44,972 bases of DNA from Opitutus sp. GAS368 (lineage in GTDB: Bacteria > Verrucomicrobiota > Verrucomicrobiia > Opitutales > Opitutaceae). Positions 8,744 through 17,665 of this stretch are shown here, piece after piece; the stretch's first letter is position 1; each line of letters starts with the position of its first letter. Location: NCBI GenBank assembly GCA_945869845.1, contig CAMBRG010000013.1, positions 1 to 44,972 of the forward strand, written 5' to 3'. The notes beneath the pieces were generated by a model that saw nothing but the letters and a program-made list of their open reading frames with translations, searched no databases and was not told the DNA's origin. A program made the position numbers and the translations under genes.

Positions 8744-8984
8744 GGAACACACGGAATACACGGAAACCGAACAGACCAAGAAAAGGATTCTGTATTTTTT
8801 CCGATTCCGTGTGTTCCGTGTGTTCCGTGTGTTCCGTGTGTTCCGTGGGCCCAACGATCGAAAAAATCACCCGTCTCCAGAATCCGCGCGTGAAGCAGCT
8901 CGTGAAGTTGCGCGACCGACGGCCACGGGATGAGACCGGGGTATTTTTGGTCGAAGGCTATCGGGAGATTCGGCGGGCGCTGGA
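8666..8984. repeat. Tandem repeat unit 1 of 3 (5' ends of both divergent methyltransferase genes)
   Basis: The 319-bp unit runs from GGTGAGCGTGACGATCTCGA to GGAGATTCGGCGGGCGCTGG plus two to three bases. It contains the 5' end of the minus-strand methyltransferase gene, a palindromic TTCCGTG array, and a copy of the 5' end of the + strand SpoU gene. Unit 1 has five TTCCGTG repeats in its right arm (9-bp period, 8805-8847). This unit supplies the real start of the minus-strand gene. Confidence 0.9.
8845..8984 (+). pseudogene. 5' fragment of the SpoU methyltransferase gene, copy 1
   Basis: From the GTG at 8845 it encodes VGPTIEKITRLQNPRVKQ and continues through VFLVEGYREIRRALE, almost the same as the start of the intact gene at 9432. 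After residue 47 it runs into the next repeat unit and loses the match. It has no catalytic part, so it is a duplicated remnant. Confidence 0.8.
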
Positions 8985-9279
8985 GGTGAGCGTGACGATC
9001 TCGAGTTCGGTGTGGTACGGAAACGGGAGGTCGTTGGATTTGGATTTCTTGCCCACGGAACACACGGAATACACGGAAACCGAACAGACCAAGAAAAGGA
9101 TTCTGTATTTTTTCCGATTCCGTGTGTTCCGTGTGTTCCGTGGGCCCAACGATCGAAAAAATCACCCGTCTCCAGAATCCGCGCGTGAAGCAGCTCGTGA
9201 AGTTGCGCGACCGACGGCCACGGGATGAGACCGGGGTATTTTTGGTCGAAGGCTAACGGGAGATTCGATGGGCGCTGGA
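8985..9279. repeat. Tandem repeat unit 2 of 3
   Basis: 295-bp unit, nearly identical to units 1 and 3. It has three TTCCGTG repeats in the right arm instead of five. It holds a second copy of the 5' end of the minus-strand gene (GTG at 9056, going left) and of the + strand gene (GTG at 9140). Neither is connected to a complete gene. Confidence 0.9.
9140..9279 (+). pseudogene. 5' fragment of the SpoU methyltransferase gene, copy 2
   Basis: The GTG at 9140 opens the same N-terminal reading frame. The tyrosine codon in FLVEGYREI has become TAA (about 9254-9256) and RRALE has become RWALE. The stop codon shows that this copy is not under selection as coding sequence. Confidence 0.8.
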
Positions 9280-9572
9280 GGTGAGCGTGACGATCTCGAT
9301 CTCGAGTTCGGTGTGATCCGGAAACGGGAGGTCGTTGGATTTGGATTTCTTGCCCACGGAACACACGGAAACCGAACCGACCAAGAAAAGGATTCTGTAT
9401 TTTTTCCGATTCCGTGTGTTCCGTGTGTTCCGTGGGCCAAACGATCGAAAAAATCACCAGTCTCCAGAATCCGCGCGTGAAGCAGCTCGTGAAGTTGCGC
9501 GACCGACGGCCACGGGATGAGACCGGGGTATTTTTGGTCGAAGGCTATCGGGAGATTCGGCGGGCGCTGGAG
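9280..9572. repeat. Tandem repeat unit 3 of 3
   Basis: 293-bp unit whose right end runs into the intact SpoU gene. The left arm has two CACGGAA repeats instead of three and the right arm has three TTCCGTG. It contains another orphan 5' end of the minus-strand gene (GTG at 9357, going left) and the functional start of the + strand gene. Confidence 0.9.
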
Positions 9573-10298
9573 AAGGGCGTCGCCTTGCAAGAAATCTATT
9601 TTTCGCCGGAATGGTTTCTGGGTGAAAATGAACCGGCGTTGATCGCCCAAGCCCAGGCTGCGGGGGCGACGGCGTGCGAGTTGACGAAGGATGTGTTCGC
9701 CAAGGTCGCGTATCGCGAGCGGCCGGATGGCTTGCTGGCGGTGGCGCCGCAATGGCGGCGGGCGCTCGGCGATTTGGATCATCTCTTTGGAGCCGAGCGA
9801 GACCGAGCGGCGGGCGGTCCTACCGGGAAAACCGCCAAGGCCCCGTTCTTACTCGTCGTCGAGGCGATCGAGAAGCCGGGCAATCTGGGAACGATTCTGC
9901 GCAGCGCGGATGCCGCGGGGTGCGACGCGGTGATCGTGTGCGACCCGGTGACGGATATCTTTAACCCCAATGTGGTGCGGGCTTCGACCGGCGTGTTGTT
10001 TTCCGTGCCGTTGGTCGTCGAAGAAAGCACGCGGGTGCACGCGTGGTTGCGGGAAAAGGGAGTCCGTTCCGTGGCGACGACGCCGGCGGCGGAAAAAATC
10101 TACTCGGAGGTCGATCTGCGCGGGCCGCTCGCGGTGGTGATGGGCAGCGAGCAATACGGGCTGAGCAAATTTTGGCTGGAAAACTGCGATACGCCGGTGC
10201 GCATCCCGATGGCGGGTCAGGCGGATTCGTTGAACGTTGCGATGGCGACGATCATCACGCTGTTCGAAGCGGTGCGGCAACGCGGCGGAGCGGGCTGA
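9432..10298 (+). CDS. TrmH/SpoU-family RNA 2'-O-methyltransferase
   Basis: 288 residues from the GTG at 9432. Methylates a ribose 2'-OH in rRNA or tRNA using SAM. An N-terminal substrate-binding domain (about 1-105, LQNPRVKQLVKLRDRR ... FLVEGYREIRRALE) is followed by a SPOUT trefoil-knot domain with its three motifs: NLGTILRSADAAG, VVMGSEQYGLS and IPMAGQADSLNVA. An unusual Gly/Ala/Thr-rich linker (GAERDRAAGGPTGKTAKAP) joins the two, and its DNA contains a small palindrome (9813-9836). Further in-frame GTGs lie upstream in the 9-bp repeat (for example 9414), so the exact start is uncertain; GTG-GGC was chosen because the same element starts the divergent gene. Target nucleotide unknown (23S rRNA G2251-like or others). 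Confidence 0.87.
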   Translation: MGQTIEKITSLQNPRVKQLVKLRDRRPRDETGVFLVEGYREIRRALEKGVALQEIYFSPEWFLGENEPALIAQAQAAGATACELTKDVFAKVAYRERPDGLLAVAPQWRRALGDLDHLFGAERDRAAGGPTGKTAKAPFLLVVEAIEKPGNLGTILRSADAAGCDAVIVCDPVTDIFNPNVVRASTGVLFSVPLVVEESTRVHAWLREKGVRSVATTPAAEKIYSEVDLRGPLAVVMGSEQYGLSKFWLENCDTPVRIPMAGQADSLNVAMATIITLFEAVRQRGGAG

Positions 10299-10537
10299 TT
10301 CTGCATCCGCGGCTCCACGCCGAGCACCGAGATTGGTTGTTTCGACGCTTGCGGAAACATCCCTCCCGCAGTTTTGGCCAGACCCCTAAACGCGACCGGG
10401 GCGTCGCGTCTCCAGTGACGCAGACGATGCGCGGAGACCGGCTCCGGCCTTTCTTCGTCGCAGCGCACTCTTGCCGAAACGCGAATCATCCGCCCCGATG
10501 ATCGACCTCACGTCAGTCGCTCCCCTCCCCTGCCCCT

Positions 10538-12268
10538 ATGAAGCTCATTCTTTTTCTCGCCGTTTCGGCGGTGGTTCTCGGCCTCGCCTATCGCTGGATG
10601 GGCCGGTTGCTTTTTAAGGCCGCCGGGATCGGCGACGAATCCCCGACGCCGGCCCATGCCCAGCGCGATGGCCTCGACTACGAGCCGGCCCGTTGGAGTT
10701 GGTTGTTGCCGCAGCACTTTTCCGCGATCGCCGCCGCCGGCCCGATTGTCGGTCCGATTTTGGCCGCGACGTTGTTCGGGTGGCTGCCGGCGTGGATTTG
10801 GATTATTTTGGGTTCGATCTTCATCGGCGGCGTGCACGATTTCTTCACGCTCGTCGCCTCGGTGCGGCACAGCGGAAAATCCATCGCCGAAGTGGTGCGG
10901 CAACACATGAACCGGCGCTGCCACCTGTTGTTTCTGGCGTTCGTTTGGATTTCGTTGGTCTACGTGATCGTGGCCTTTGCCGATGTGACCGCGGGGGCGT
11001 TTACCCAAGCGGCGGCCCCCAATCAAAGCGAGGCCCCGGGACCTGCCGTCGTGACCTCGTCGTTGTTATACCTCGGCCTCGCCCTCGCGATGGGTTGGCT
11101 GATGCGCAAACGCAACTGGAGCCAGGGCCGGGCGCAGGCGGTGTTCCTGCCGCTCGTGTTGGGCGCGATCGCGATCGGGCCGATGCTGCCGCTCGACCTC
11201 GCTCCGCTGTTGCCCGAGGGCATGCGCACCATGTCCGCGTGGAACGTGATTTTGCTCACCTACTGTTTCTTCGCGGCGATCGCACCCATGTGGCTGTTGA
11301 TGCAACCACGCGGCGCGCTGGGCGGATATTTTCTCTACATCATCGCCGTCGCCGGAGTGGTCGGTGTCGTGGTGGGCGGGTTGAGCGGTGACCTCACCAT
11401 CAACGCGCCGGCGTGGGGCTCCGGGCCGCTCTTCACTCCCGGCGAGGCGCTGCCGCCGCTGTTTCCAATTTTGTTCATCACGATCGCCTGCGGGGCGTGC
11501 TCGGGCTTTCACGCGATCGTCGCCAGCGGCACAACCGCGAAACAACTCAACCGCTTTGCCGACGCCCGACCCGTGGCCTACGGCGGGATGCTGCTGGAAG
11601 CGTTTTTCGCCTGCATCAGCCTCGCCGCGGTCATGATCTTGGCCGCCCCGTCGGGCCGGCCCGACGCGATTTTTGCCAACGGGGTCGCGCTCTTCCTCCA
11701 TCACGCAAGTTTCGGCCTGTTGCCCATCAATATCGCCCACGGCTTCGCCCTGCTCTGCTTCGCGACGTTTATTTTCGACACCCTCGACGCCTGCACGCGG
11801 CTGGCGCGCTATGTCTTGATGGAATTGCTGGGCTGGGCCGGTCAGGGCAAGGCGCTGATCGCGACCGGCCTGACTTTGGCGGGGCCGCTGGTGCTTGCGC
11901 TCCTGCCGCCCGCCGAGGTCAACGGCCAAGTGCTCCCGCTCTGGCGCGTTTTCTGGGGACTCTTCGGTTCCTCCAACCAACTGCTTGCGGCCCTCACCCT
12001 GCTCGGCCTCACCGTCTGGCTTTATCGGAGAGGTCGCGGGGCTTGGTTCACCTTGGGGCCGGCGGGGCTGATGCTCACCATGTCACTCTGGAGCCTCGCG
12101 CTGATGTTGAAGACCCACCTCGGGCGCATCAACGGCACCGCCCCGATCGCCGTGGTGCACCATGTTGAGGCGGGCATCGCGGGGTTGCTGATGATCCTAG
12201 CCAGCTGGCTCGTGATCGAAACCTTGGTGCTGCGCCGCAACCTGACGCGCATTCCGGCGGCCGCTTAA
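10538..12268 (+). CDS. cstA: Carbon-starvation protein CstA-like transporter
   Basis: 576 residues with many hydrophobic segments across the whole length. The CstA signature region is plain: RDGLDYEPARWSWLLPQHFSAIAAAGPIVGPILA near residues 42-75, then GGVHDFFTLVASVRHSGKSI. CstA proteins import peptides or pyruvate across the inner membrane. It is shorter than E. coli CstA (about 700 residues) and closer to the compact members of the family. There is no Shine-Dalgarno; a pyrimidine-rich stretch lies just before the ATG. Its stop codon overlaps that of the convergent MarC-like gene in a shared TTAA. Confidence 0.87.
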   Translation: MKLILFLAVSAVVLGLAYRWMGRLLFKAAGIGDESPTPAHAQRDGLDYEPARWSWLLPQHFSAIAAAGPIVGPILAATLFGWLPAWIWIILGSIFIGGVHDFFTLVASVRHSGKSIAEVVRQHMNRRCHLLFLAFVWISLVYVIVAFADVTAGAFTQAAAPNQSEAPGPAVVTSSLLYLGLALAMGWLMRKRNWSQGRAQAVFLPLVLGAIAIGPMLPLDLAPLLPEGMRTMSAWNVILLTYCFFAAIAPMWLLMQPRGALGGYFLYIIAVAGVVGVVVGGLSGDLTINAPAWGSGPLFTPGEALPPLFPILFITIACGACSGFHAIVASGTTAKQLNRFADARPVAYGGMLLEAFFACISLAAVMILAAPSGRPDAIFANGVALFLHHASFGLLPINIAHGFALLCFATFIFDTLDACTRLARYVLMELLGWAGQGKALIATGLTLAGPLVLALLPPAEVNGQVLPLWRVFWGLFGSSNQLLAALTLLGLTVWLYRRGRGAWFTLGPAGLMLTMSLWSLALMLKTHLGRINGTAPIAVVHHVEAGIAGLLMILASWLVIETLVLRRNLTRIPAAA

Positions 12269-12846
12269 CCGGCCCAGCCTTTGCGGATCATGTTCACCGC
12301 GATGGCGGCGAGTAGCATGGAGATGATTTTGGAAATCGCCCGCAGGCCCGTCGCGCCGATCATTTTTTCGAGCCGATCACTGTAGGCGAAGGCCCACACC
12401 ACCAGCAGGAGATTCGCCGCGAGCGCCGCGAGCGCGATCGGGTAACCCACCGACTGCGCCATAACGATGAGCGTGGTGATCGAGGCCGGACCGGCGATCA
12501 GCGGCATCCCCAGCGGAACCACCCCAAAATCGTCGGCGAGCTTCGGCGGCGCCTCGGCCGCCGAATGAACGAGATCGCGCGCCGCGAGGATAAACAGAAT
12601 GAGCCCTCCCGCGATTTGAAAATCACTCGTGGTGATGCCGATCGCGGCAAAGATCGACTGACCTAAAAACAGAAAGAGCAGCGCCACCCCGCCTCCGGTC
12701 CACGTGGCCTGACGCGCGATCCGCCGGCGCAAATCCGGCGGCGTGCCCTGCCCCAACGCCAAAAACACGGCCGCCAAACCGATCGGGTCGATCGCAACAA
12801 AAAGCGGGATAAACGCTCGGACAAACTCTTCGAGCAGCGAAGGCAT
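12265..12846 (-). CDS. MarC-family integral membrane protein
   Basis: 193 residues from the ATG at 12846 (MPSLLEEFVRAFIPLFVAID), with about six transmembrane segments. The early IDPIGLAAVFLALGQG and the later GMPLIAGPASITTLIVM segments are characteristic of the MarC/UPF0056 family, whose function is still unclear despite the historical link to multiple antibiotic resistance. An upstream in-frame start at 12882 would add only a basic 12-residue lead, so the ATG before the first membrane segment is preferred. It is divergent from the GH88 gene (about 105 bp apart) and overlaps cstA tail to tail by 4 bp. Confidence 0.85.
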   Translation of the reverse strand: MPSLLEEFVRAFIPLFVAIDPIGLAAVFLALGQGTPPDLRRRIARQATWTGGGVALLFLFLGQSIFAAIGITTSDFQIAGGLILFILAARDLVHSAAEAPPKLADDFGVVPLGMPLIAGPASITTLIVMAQSVGYPIALAALAANLLLVVWAFAYSDRLEKMIGATGLRAISKIISMLLAAIAVNMIRKGWAG

Positions 12847-12951
12847 GGCCGGATGCTCACTCCGCCGCACTCGGACCTGCAAGCTCGGCGCGGAGGGGAA
12901 AAAACATTCGTGCAGTCGGCCCGGTTCATGGTTTCTTGCACGTCTTCCTTC

Positions 12952-14364
12952 ATGAAAATCAACGCCTCCCTCACCCCGGCCAAACTCTCAAAGAAAACTG
13001 CCCGCGTGTTCGAACTCGCCGGCGAAAAAATTCGTGCCCTCGACGCCGCTTGGGACCCGAGCAAGGGCACGCCGGTCTTCACCGTCGCGGGCAAATACAG
13101 CTCGCGCGGTTGGACCGAGTGGACGCAAGGCTTCCAATTCGGCATGGCGTTCCTCCACTACGACGCCACTGGCGACACCGCGATGCTCGAGCGCGGGCGC
13201 GTGAAAACCGTGCGCCACATGGCGTCGCACGTCTCGCACGTCGGCGTGCACGACCACGGTTTCAACAACGTTTCCACCTACGGCAATCAACGCCGGCTCA
13301 TGCTCGAGGGTAAAACCCGCTTCAACCAAGCCGAACTCGACTACACCGAGGTCGCGCTCAAGGCCTCGGGCGCGGTCCAGGCCGCGCGCTTTGCGACCAC
13401 CGGCTATAAACAGCCGTGGTCTCCCGTCCCGGGCGCCGCCGGCGTCGTGCCGAGCGGATACGTCTATTCGTTCAACGGCCCGCAATCGCTCTTTGCCGAC
13501 ACCATCCGCTCGATGCGGTCGCTCGTGGTCGCCCATCAACTCGGCCACGTCCTCATGGGTGAGGGCGACAAGCCGACGAATCTTCTGCATCGCGCCATCG
13601 AGCACGCCGCCACGACCGCACGTTTCAATGTGTTCTTCGGTCAGGGCCGCGACCGCTACGACGTGCGGGGCCGCGTGGCGCACGAGAGTATCTTCAACCG
13701 CAACGACGGCCAGTTCCGCTGCCCCAGTTCGCAGCAAGGCTACTCCCCGTTCACGACCTGGACGCGCGGCGCCGCCTGGATCATCACCGGTTACGCCGAG
13801 CAGCTTGAGTTCCTCGACACCGTCAAAGGCACCGACCTCGACGCCGTGGGCGGCCGCCGCGCAGTGACCGATCTGTTTCTCGAAACGGCGAAGGCCACGA
13901 GCGACTACTACATCGACGGTTACTCGGCGAAAGACGGCATCCCGTATTGGGACAGCGCTGCGCTCAACACGCATCAGCTCGGCGACTTCACGAAACGCGC
14001 CGCCGATCCGTTCAACGCTCACGAGCCCGTCGACAGCTCCGCCGCCGCCATCGCCGCGCAAGGGATGCTCCGCCTCGGTCGCTGGCTCGATGCCAACGGC
14101 GAGAAGGCCGCCGGCAAAAAATATTTTCAGGCCGGACTCACCATCGCCGACACCCTTTTCGCCGAGCCGTATCTCTCGACCGACAAGAAGCACCAGGGCC
14201 TCCTGCTCCACAGCGTCTATCACCGCCCCAATGGCTGGGACCACATTCCAAAAGGCCAAAAAGTGCCATGCGGGGAATCCTCGATGTGGGGCGACTACCA
14301 CGCCATGGAGCTCGCGCTGCTGATCCAACGCCTCGCGGAGAACAAATATTACACGTTCTTCTGA
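12952..14364 (+). CDS. Glycoside hydrolase family 88-type unsaturated glucuronyl hydrolase
   Basis: 470 residues. GH88 enzymes hydrate the 4,5-unsaturated uronic acid that polysaccharide lyases leave on oligosaccharides and so release it. Visible family features: an alpha/alpha-barrel pattern, HDHGF with candidate catalytic D101, ADTIRSMRSL with candidate D183, WTRGAAWIITGYAEQL from W270, and PVDSSAAAIAAQGMLRL. These positions match the two catalytic Asp of the Bacillus enzyme by pattern, not by alignment. No signal peptide is present with the ATG at 12952, so it is likely cytoplasmic and acts on imported oligosaccharides. Upstream in-frame starts (12853, 12928) overlap the divergent promoter region and add no conserved sequence. 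No lyase or transporter for this pathway is adjacent. Confidence 0.85.
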   Translation: MKINASLTPAKLSKKTARVFELAGEKIRALDAAWDPSKGTPVFTVAGKYSSRGWTEWTQGFQFGMAFLHYDATGDTAMLERGRVKTVRHMASHVSHVGVHDHGFNNVSTYGNQRRLMLEGKTRFNQAELDYTEVALKASGAVQAARFATTGYKQPWSPVPGAAGVVPSGYVYSFNGPQSLFADTIRSMRSLVVAHQLGHVLMGEGDKPTNLLHRAIEHAATTARFNVFFGQGRDRYDVRGRVAHESIFNRNDGQFRCPSSQQGYSPFTTWTRGAAWIITGYAEQLEFLDTVKGTDLDAVGGRRAVTDLFLETAKATSDYYIDGYSAKDGIPYWDSAALNTHQLGDFTKRAADPFNAHEPVDSSAAAIAAQGMLRLGRWLDANGEKAAGKKYFQAGLTIADTLFAEPYLSTDKKHQGLLLHSVYHRPNGWDHIPKGQKVPCGESSMWGDYHAMELALLIQRLAENKYYTFF

Positions 14365-14515
14365 GCCGCCGGCGGGCCGGCGCACTTCCGTAGGGGCTCG
14401 GCTCAACCGCGCCCGCAGTGAACGTCCAGCGACGCCCCTCCGGAATTCTGCTAACCGGCGGTCGAACTGAAAAGCGATTGCCCGACCGCAGGCCGCCGTT
14501 GAGCCTTAATCAGTC

Positions 14516-15247
14516 ATGGCCCAAATCGAAAACGCCGATCCAACCACCCCGGTTTTCCACGCCCGCGCGCTGAGAAAAATCTACGGTGTCGGTGAGGCCG
14601 AAGTTTGTGCGCTCGACGGAATCACGCTCGATTGTCACCCGGGCGAATTCGTGGTCGTGCTCGGCGCCTCCGGCAGCGGCAAGTCCACCCTGCTGAATCT
14701 CCTGGGCGGCCTCGACACGCCCACCAGCGGCACCCTGCTCTATCGCGGTTGGGATCTGGGCGGAGCCGACGAAGCCTCGCTCACCCGCTACCGGCGCGAC
14801 GCGGTCGGGTTCGTGTTTCAATTCTACAATCTCATCCCGAGCCTGACGGCGCGTGAGAATGTCGCGCTCATCACCGAAATCGCCGCCGACCCGATGGCAC
14901 CCGAGGAGGCGTTGCACCTCGTGGGTCTCGGCGCGCGCATGGACCATTTCCCCGCACAGCTCTCCGGCGGTGAGCAACAACGTGTGGCCATCGCCCGCGC
15001 CATCGCGAAGCGCCCCGCCGTGCTGATGTGCGACGAACCCACCGGCGCACTCGACGTGCGCACCGGCATGGCGGTGCTGGAAGCGATCGAACAGATCAAC
15101 CGCGACCTGGGCACGCTCACCCTCATCATCACGCACAACTCCGTCATGGCCGGCATGGCCGATCGGGTCCTCACGCTTTCCGACGGGCACATCACCGGCG
15201 AAAAACGCAACGCCACCCGCGCCGCCGCCTCGAGTCTCGCTTGGTAA
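14516..15247 (+). CDS. ABC transporter ATP-binding protein, MacB/LolD type
   Basis: 243 residues. Walker [10 protein letters not shown] at 50-58, Q-loop in [18 protein letters not shown], signature [14 protein letters not shown], Walker [13 protein letters not shown], then the H-loop ITHNS. The tyrosine after FQF and the overall pattern place it with the MacB/LolD/FtsE class, which powers permeases of the FtsX type. The permease gene starts 18 bp downstream and the adaptor gene follows, giving a three-gene export operon. The start ATG lies 151 bp after the GH88 gene, with no clear Shine-Dalgarno. Confidence 0.92.
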   Translation: MAQIENADPTTPVFHARALRKIYGVGEAEVCALDGITLDCHPGEFVVVLGASGSGKSTLLNLLGGLDTPTSGTLLYRGWDLGGADEASLTRYRRDAVGFVFQFYNLIPSLTARENVALITEIAADPMAPEEALHLVGLGARMDHFPAQLSGGEQQRVAIARAIAKRPAVLMCDEPTGALDVRTGMAVLEAIEQINRDLGTLTLIITHNSVMAGMADRVLTLSDGHITGEKRNATRAAASSLAW

Positions 15248-15265
15248 CGCCGCCCGTTGCCCGCC

Positions 15266-17632
15266 ATGTCGCTGCTGGATCTCAAACTGCTCCGCGATCT
15301 CAAGGCGCTGAAGTCGCAGGCGTTTGCCGTCGCGCTCGTGATGGCCTGCGGCTTGGCGATGATGATCATGACCCGCAGCTTGATCGCTTCGCTCGAAGCC
15401 ACGCGCGCGGACTACTACCGCGACAACCGTTTCGCCGATGTATTCTCCCGCTTGAAGCGCGCGCCCAACGCCGTCGCGGCGCAGCTCGCCGCGATCCCGG
15501 GGGTTGCCGTCGTGCAAACCGGCATCGCGTTGCCCGTGACGCTCGATCTGCCCGGCGTGCTCGAGCCCGCGACTGGATTGATCCTTTCACTGCCCGAACA
15601 AGGCGAACTCACGCTCAACCGGCTGCATCTGCGCAGCGGGCGAATCCTCGTGGGCCGTGAATCGTCGGGTGAAATTCTCGCCGGTGAAGCGTTCGCCGAA
15701 GCCAACGGGCTGCGACCGGGCGACGAGATCGCCGCCGTGCTTTATGGGCGGCGGCAAAATTTTCGCATCGCCGGCGTGGTGCTCTCGCCGGAATTCATCT
15801 TCGAAGCGCCGCCGGGCGCGGCCTTGCCCAACAACAAAACCTACGGGGTTTTCTGGATGCCCTACAAAGAACTCGCCACCGCGAGCAATCTCGACGGCGC
15901 GTTTAACCAGCTCTCGCTGCGGCTCGCGCCTGGCGCTTCGGAGGCGGCCGTCATCGCCGCAGTGGACCGCGTGCTGGAGCCCTATGGCGGCCGGGGCGCC
16001 TACGGCCGCGAGTCCCATCTTTCGCATACGCGGGTGCGCGACGAGATCCAGATTTTGCTAGGGCTCTCCGTTGGGTTCCCGCTGGTGTTCCTCAGCGTCG
16101 CCGCGTTTATGACCAACGCGGTGATGAGCCGGCAGATCACGCTCCAGCGCGAACAGATCGCGATTTTGAAAGCGTTTGGTTTTTCCAACCGCGAGATCGG
16201 AGGCCATTACCTGAAATTTTCGCTGATCATCGTCGTGAGCGGAATGGGTTTGGGCACGCTCGGCGGGATCGGACTCGGGCACCAGTTGGTGGACATGTAT
16301 ACGTTGTTCTTTCGGTTTCCCTCGCTCGAATTTCGACTGGCCACCCCGGTGGTGTTGGCCGCGATCGGCGCGAGCACGCTCGCCGCGGTCGTCGGCGTCG
16401 CCGGCGCGGTGAAAGCGGCGGTGCGATTGCCGCCGGCGGAGGCGATGCGGCCGGAAGCACCATCGAGCTACCGACCCGCGTTGATCGAACGACTCGGTGC
16501 CGGGCACGCGTTCACCGCGTCGTTCCGTATGGCGCTGCGCAACATCGAGCGACGACCCGCGCGTTCGCTGCTGACCATGGGCGCGCTCGCTTTGGCGACG
16601 GGAATTCTGATCGTGCCGAACGCTTTTCGCGACGGCATCGACTACGTGTTGAACTACCAATGGGACCTGATCCAGCGGCAGACCGTGTTTGTGGCGATGA
16701 TCGAACCGGGGCCGGCGCGCGCGCTGGCGGATTTTCAAGCTCTGCCCGGCGTCGTGTTGGCCGAGCCCGTGCGCGGCGCGGCGGTCGAGCTGCGGGCGGG
16801 CAACCTTTTCCGCCGGCTCACCCTTACCGGACTGCCGCCGCGGGCAGAGCTCTTTCGCGTGATCGACGCGCAAAAGCAGCCCTTCCCGCTTCCTCCGCAC
16901 GGAATCGTGTTGTCGTCGAAGCTGGCCGAAGTGCTCGCGGTGAACGTCGGCGATGACCTGGCGGTGCGCGTGCTCGACGGCCGACGACCCGAATTCACGG
17001 TACCGGTCGCCGCGCTCTCGGAAGATTTCGCCGGGACCGCGGCCTTCATGGATATCGGTGCGCTCAATCGCCTGCTCGGCGAAGGCGATCGCATCAGCGG
17101 GGCCTACCTCACCATCGCCGGGGGCAAGTGGGAGGAGTTTTTGCGGGCGATCAAAGAGTCGCCGGTTGCCGCCGGAGTGGTGGTGAAGAACCGCATCCGC
17201 GAAGGGTTTCGCGAGACCACGGCGAAGAGCATTGGTTTGATTCAGATGATCTACCTCACGTTTGCGACGGTCGTGGCATTCGGTATCGTCTACAACAGCG
17301 CGCGCATTTCGCTGAGCGAACGCCAACGCGAACTCGCGACCTTGCGCGTCATCGGCTTTTCGCGGGGCGAAGTGGGCGCAGTGCTCGTCGGCGAACTCGC
17401 GGTGCTAACGCTGTTGGCGTTACCGCTCGGGCTGTTGATCGGTTCTGGATTTGCGGCGGCGATCCTGACGACGGTCAACACGGAGTTCGTGCGCCTGCCG
17501 CTGATTTTGACGCCGTATAATTATGCCTTCGCCGTCCTGATCGTCACCACGGCGTCGGTGATCTCGGCGTGGCTCGCGTGTCGCCGGCTAGATCAACTGG
17601 ATCTTGTGGGCGCGTTGAAGGCCCGCGACTAA
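15266..17632 (+). CDS. FtsX/MacB-type ABC transporter permease (two FtsX domains)
   Basis: 788 residues from the ATG at 15266; a TTG nine bases upstream is the alternative. An N-terminal membrane segment (about 13-37) leads into an extracytoplasmic domain. Then come three membrane segments of the first FtsX domain (VGFPLVFLSVAAFMTNAVM ...), a fourth with a second periplasmic domain, and the second FtsX triplet near the C terminus (GLIQMIYLTFATVVAFGIVY ... SVISAWLACRRLDQLDLVGALKARD). The duplicated form resembles LolC/E-like and large MacB-like permeases that move lipids, peptides or drugs out of the inner membrane by a mechanical mechanism. Partner ATPase upstream, adaptor downstream (33 bp). 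Confidence 0.88.
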   Translation: MSLLDLKLLRDLKALKSQAFAVALVMACGLAMMIMTRSLIASLEATRADYYRDNRFADVFSRLKRAPNAVAAQLAAIPGVAVVQTGIALPVTLDLPGVLEPATGLILSLPEQGELTLNRLHLRSGRILVGRESSGEILAGEAFAEANGLRPGDEIAAVLYGRRQNFRIAGVVLSPEFIFEAPPGAALPNNKTYGVFWMPYKELATASNLDGAFNQLSLRLAPGASEAAVIAAVDRVLEPYGGRGAYGRESHLSHTRVRDEIQILLGLSVGFPLVFLSVAAFMTNAVMSRQITLQREQIAILKAFGFSNREIGGHYLKFSLIIVVSGMGLGTLGGIGLGHQLVDMYTLFFRFPSLEFRLATPVVLAAIGASTLAAVVGVAGAVKAAVRLPPAEAMRPEAPSSYRPALIERLGAGHAFTASFRMALRNIERRPARSLLTMGALALATGILIVPNAFRDGIDYVLNYQWDLIQRQTVFVAMIEPGPARALADFQALPGVVLAEPVRGAAVELRAGNLFRRLTLTGLPPRAELFRVIDAQKQPFPLPPHGIVLSSKLAEVLAVNVGDDLAVRVLDGRRPEFTVPVAALSEDFAGTAAFMDIGALNRLLGEGDRISGAYLTIAGGKWEEFLRAIKESPVAAGVVVKNRIREGFRETTAKSIGLIQMIYLTFATVVAFGIVYNSARISLSERQRELATLRVIGFSRGEVGAVLVGELAVLTLLALPLGLLIGSGFAAAILTTVNTEFVRLPLILTPYNYAFAVLIVTTASVISAWLACRRLDQLDLVGALKARD

Positions 17633-17665
17633 TCGTTTAACGTTCAAACCTCACGGATCCCTTCG

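Noticed and set aside
8809-9228. Long + strand open frame through repeat units 1 and 2
   Set aside because: It is the duplicated SpoU 5' end running through repeat sequence and the reverse of the other gene; no complete domain.
12698-12707. TCCACGTGGC, part of a parS-like palindrome in the MarC-like gene
   Set aside because: Only the inner 8 bp are palindromic; the outer bases do not fit parS.
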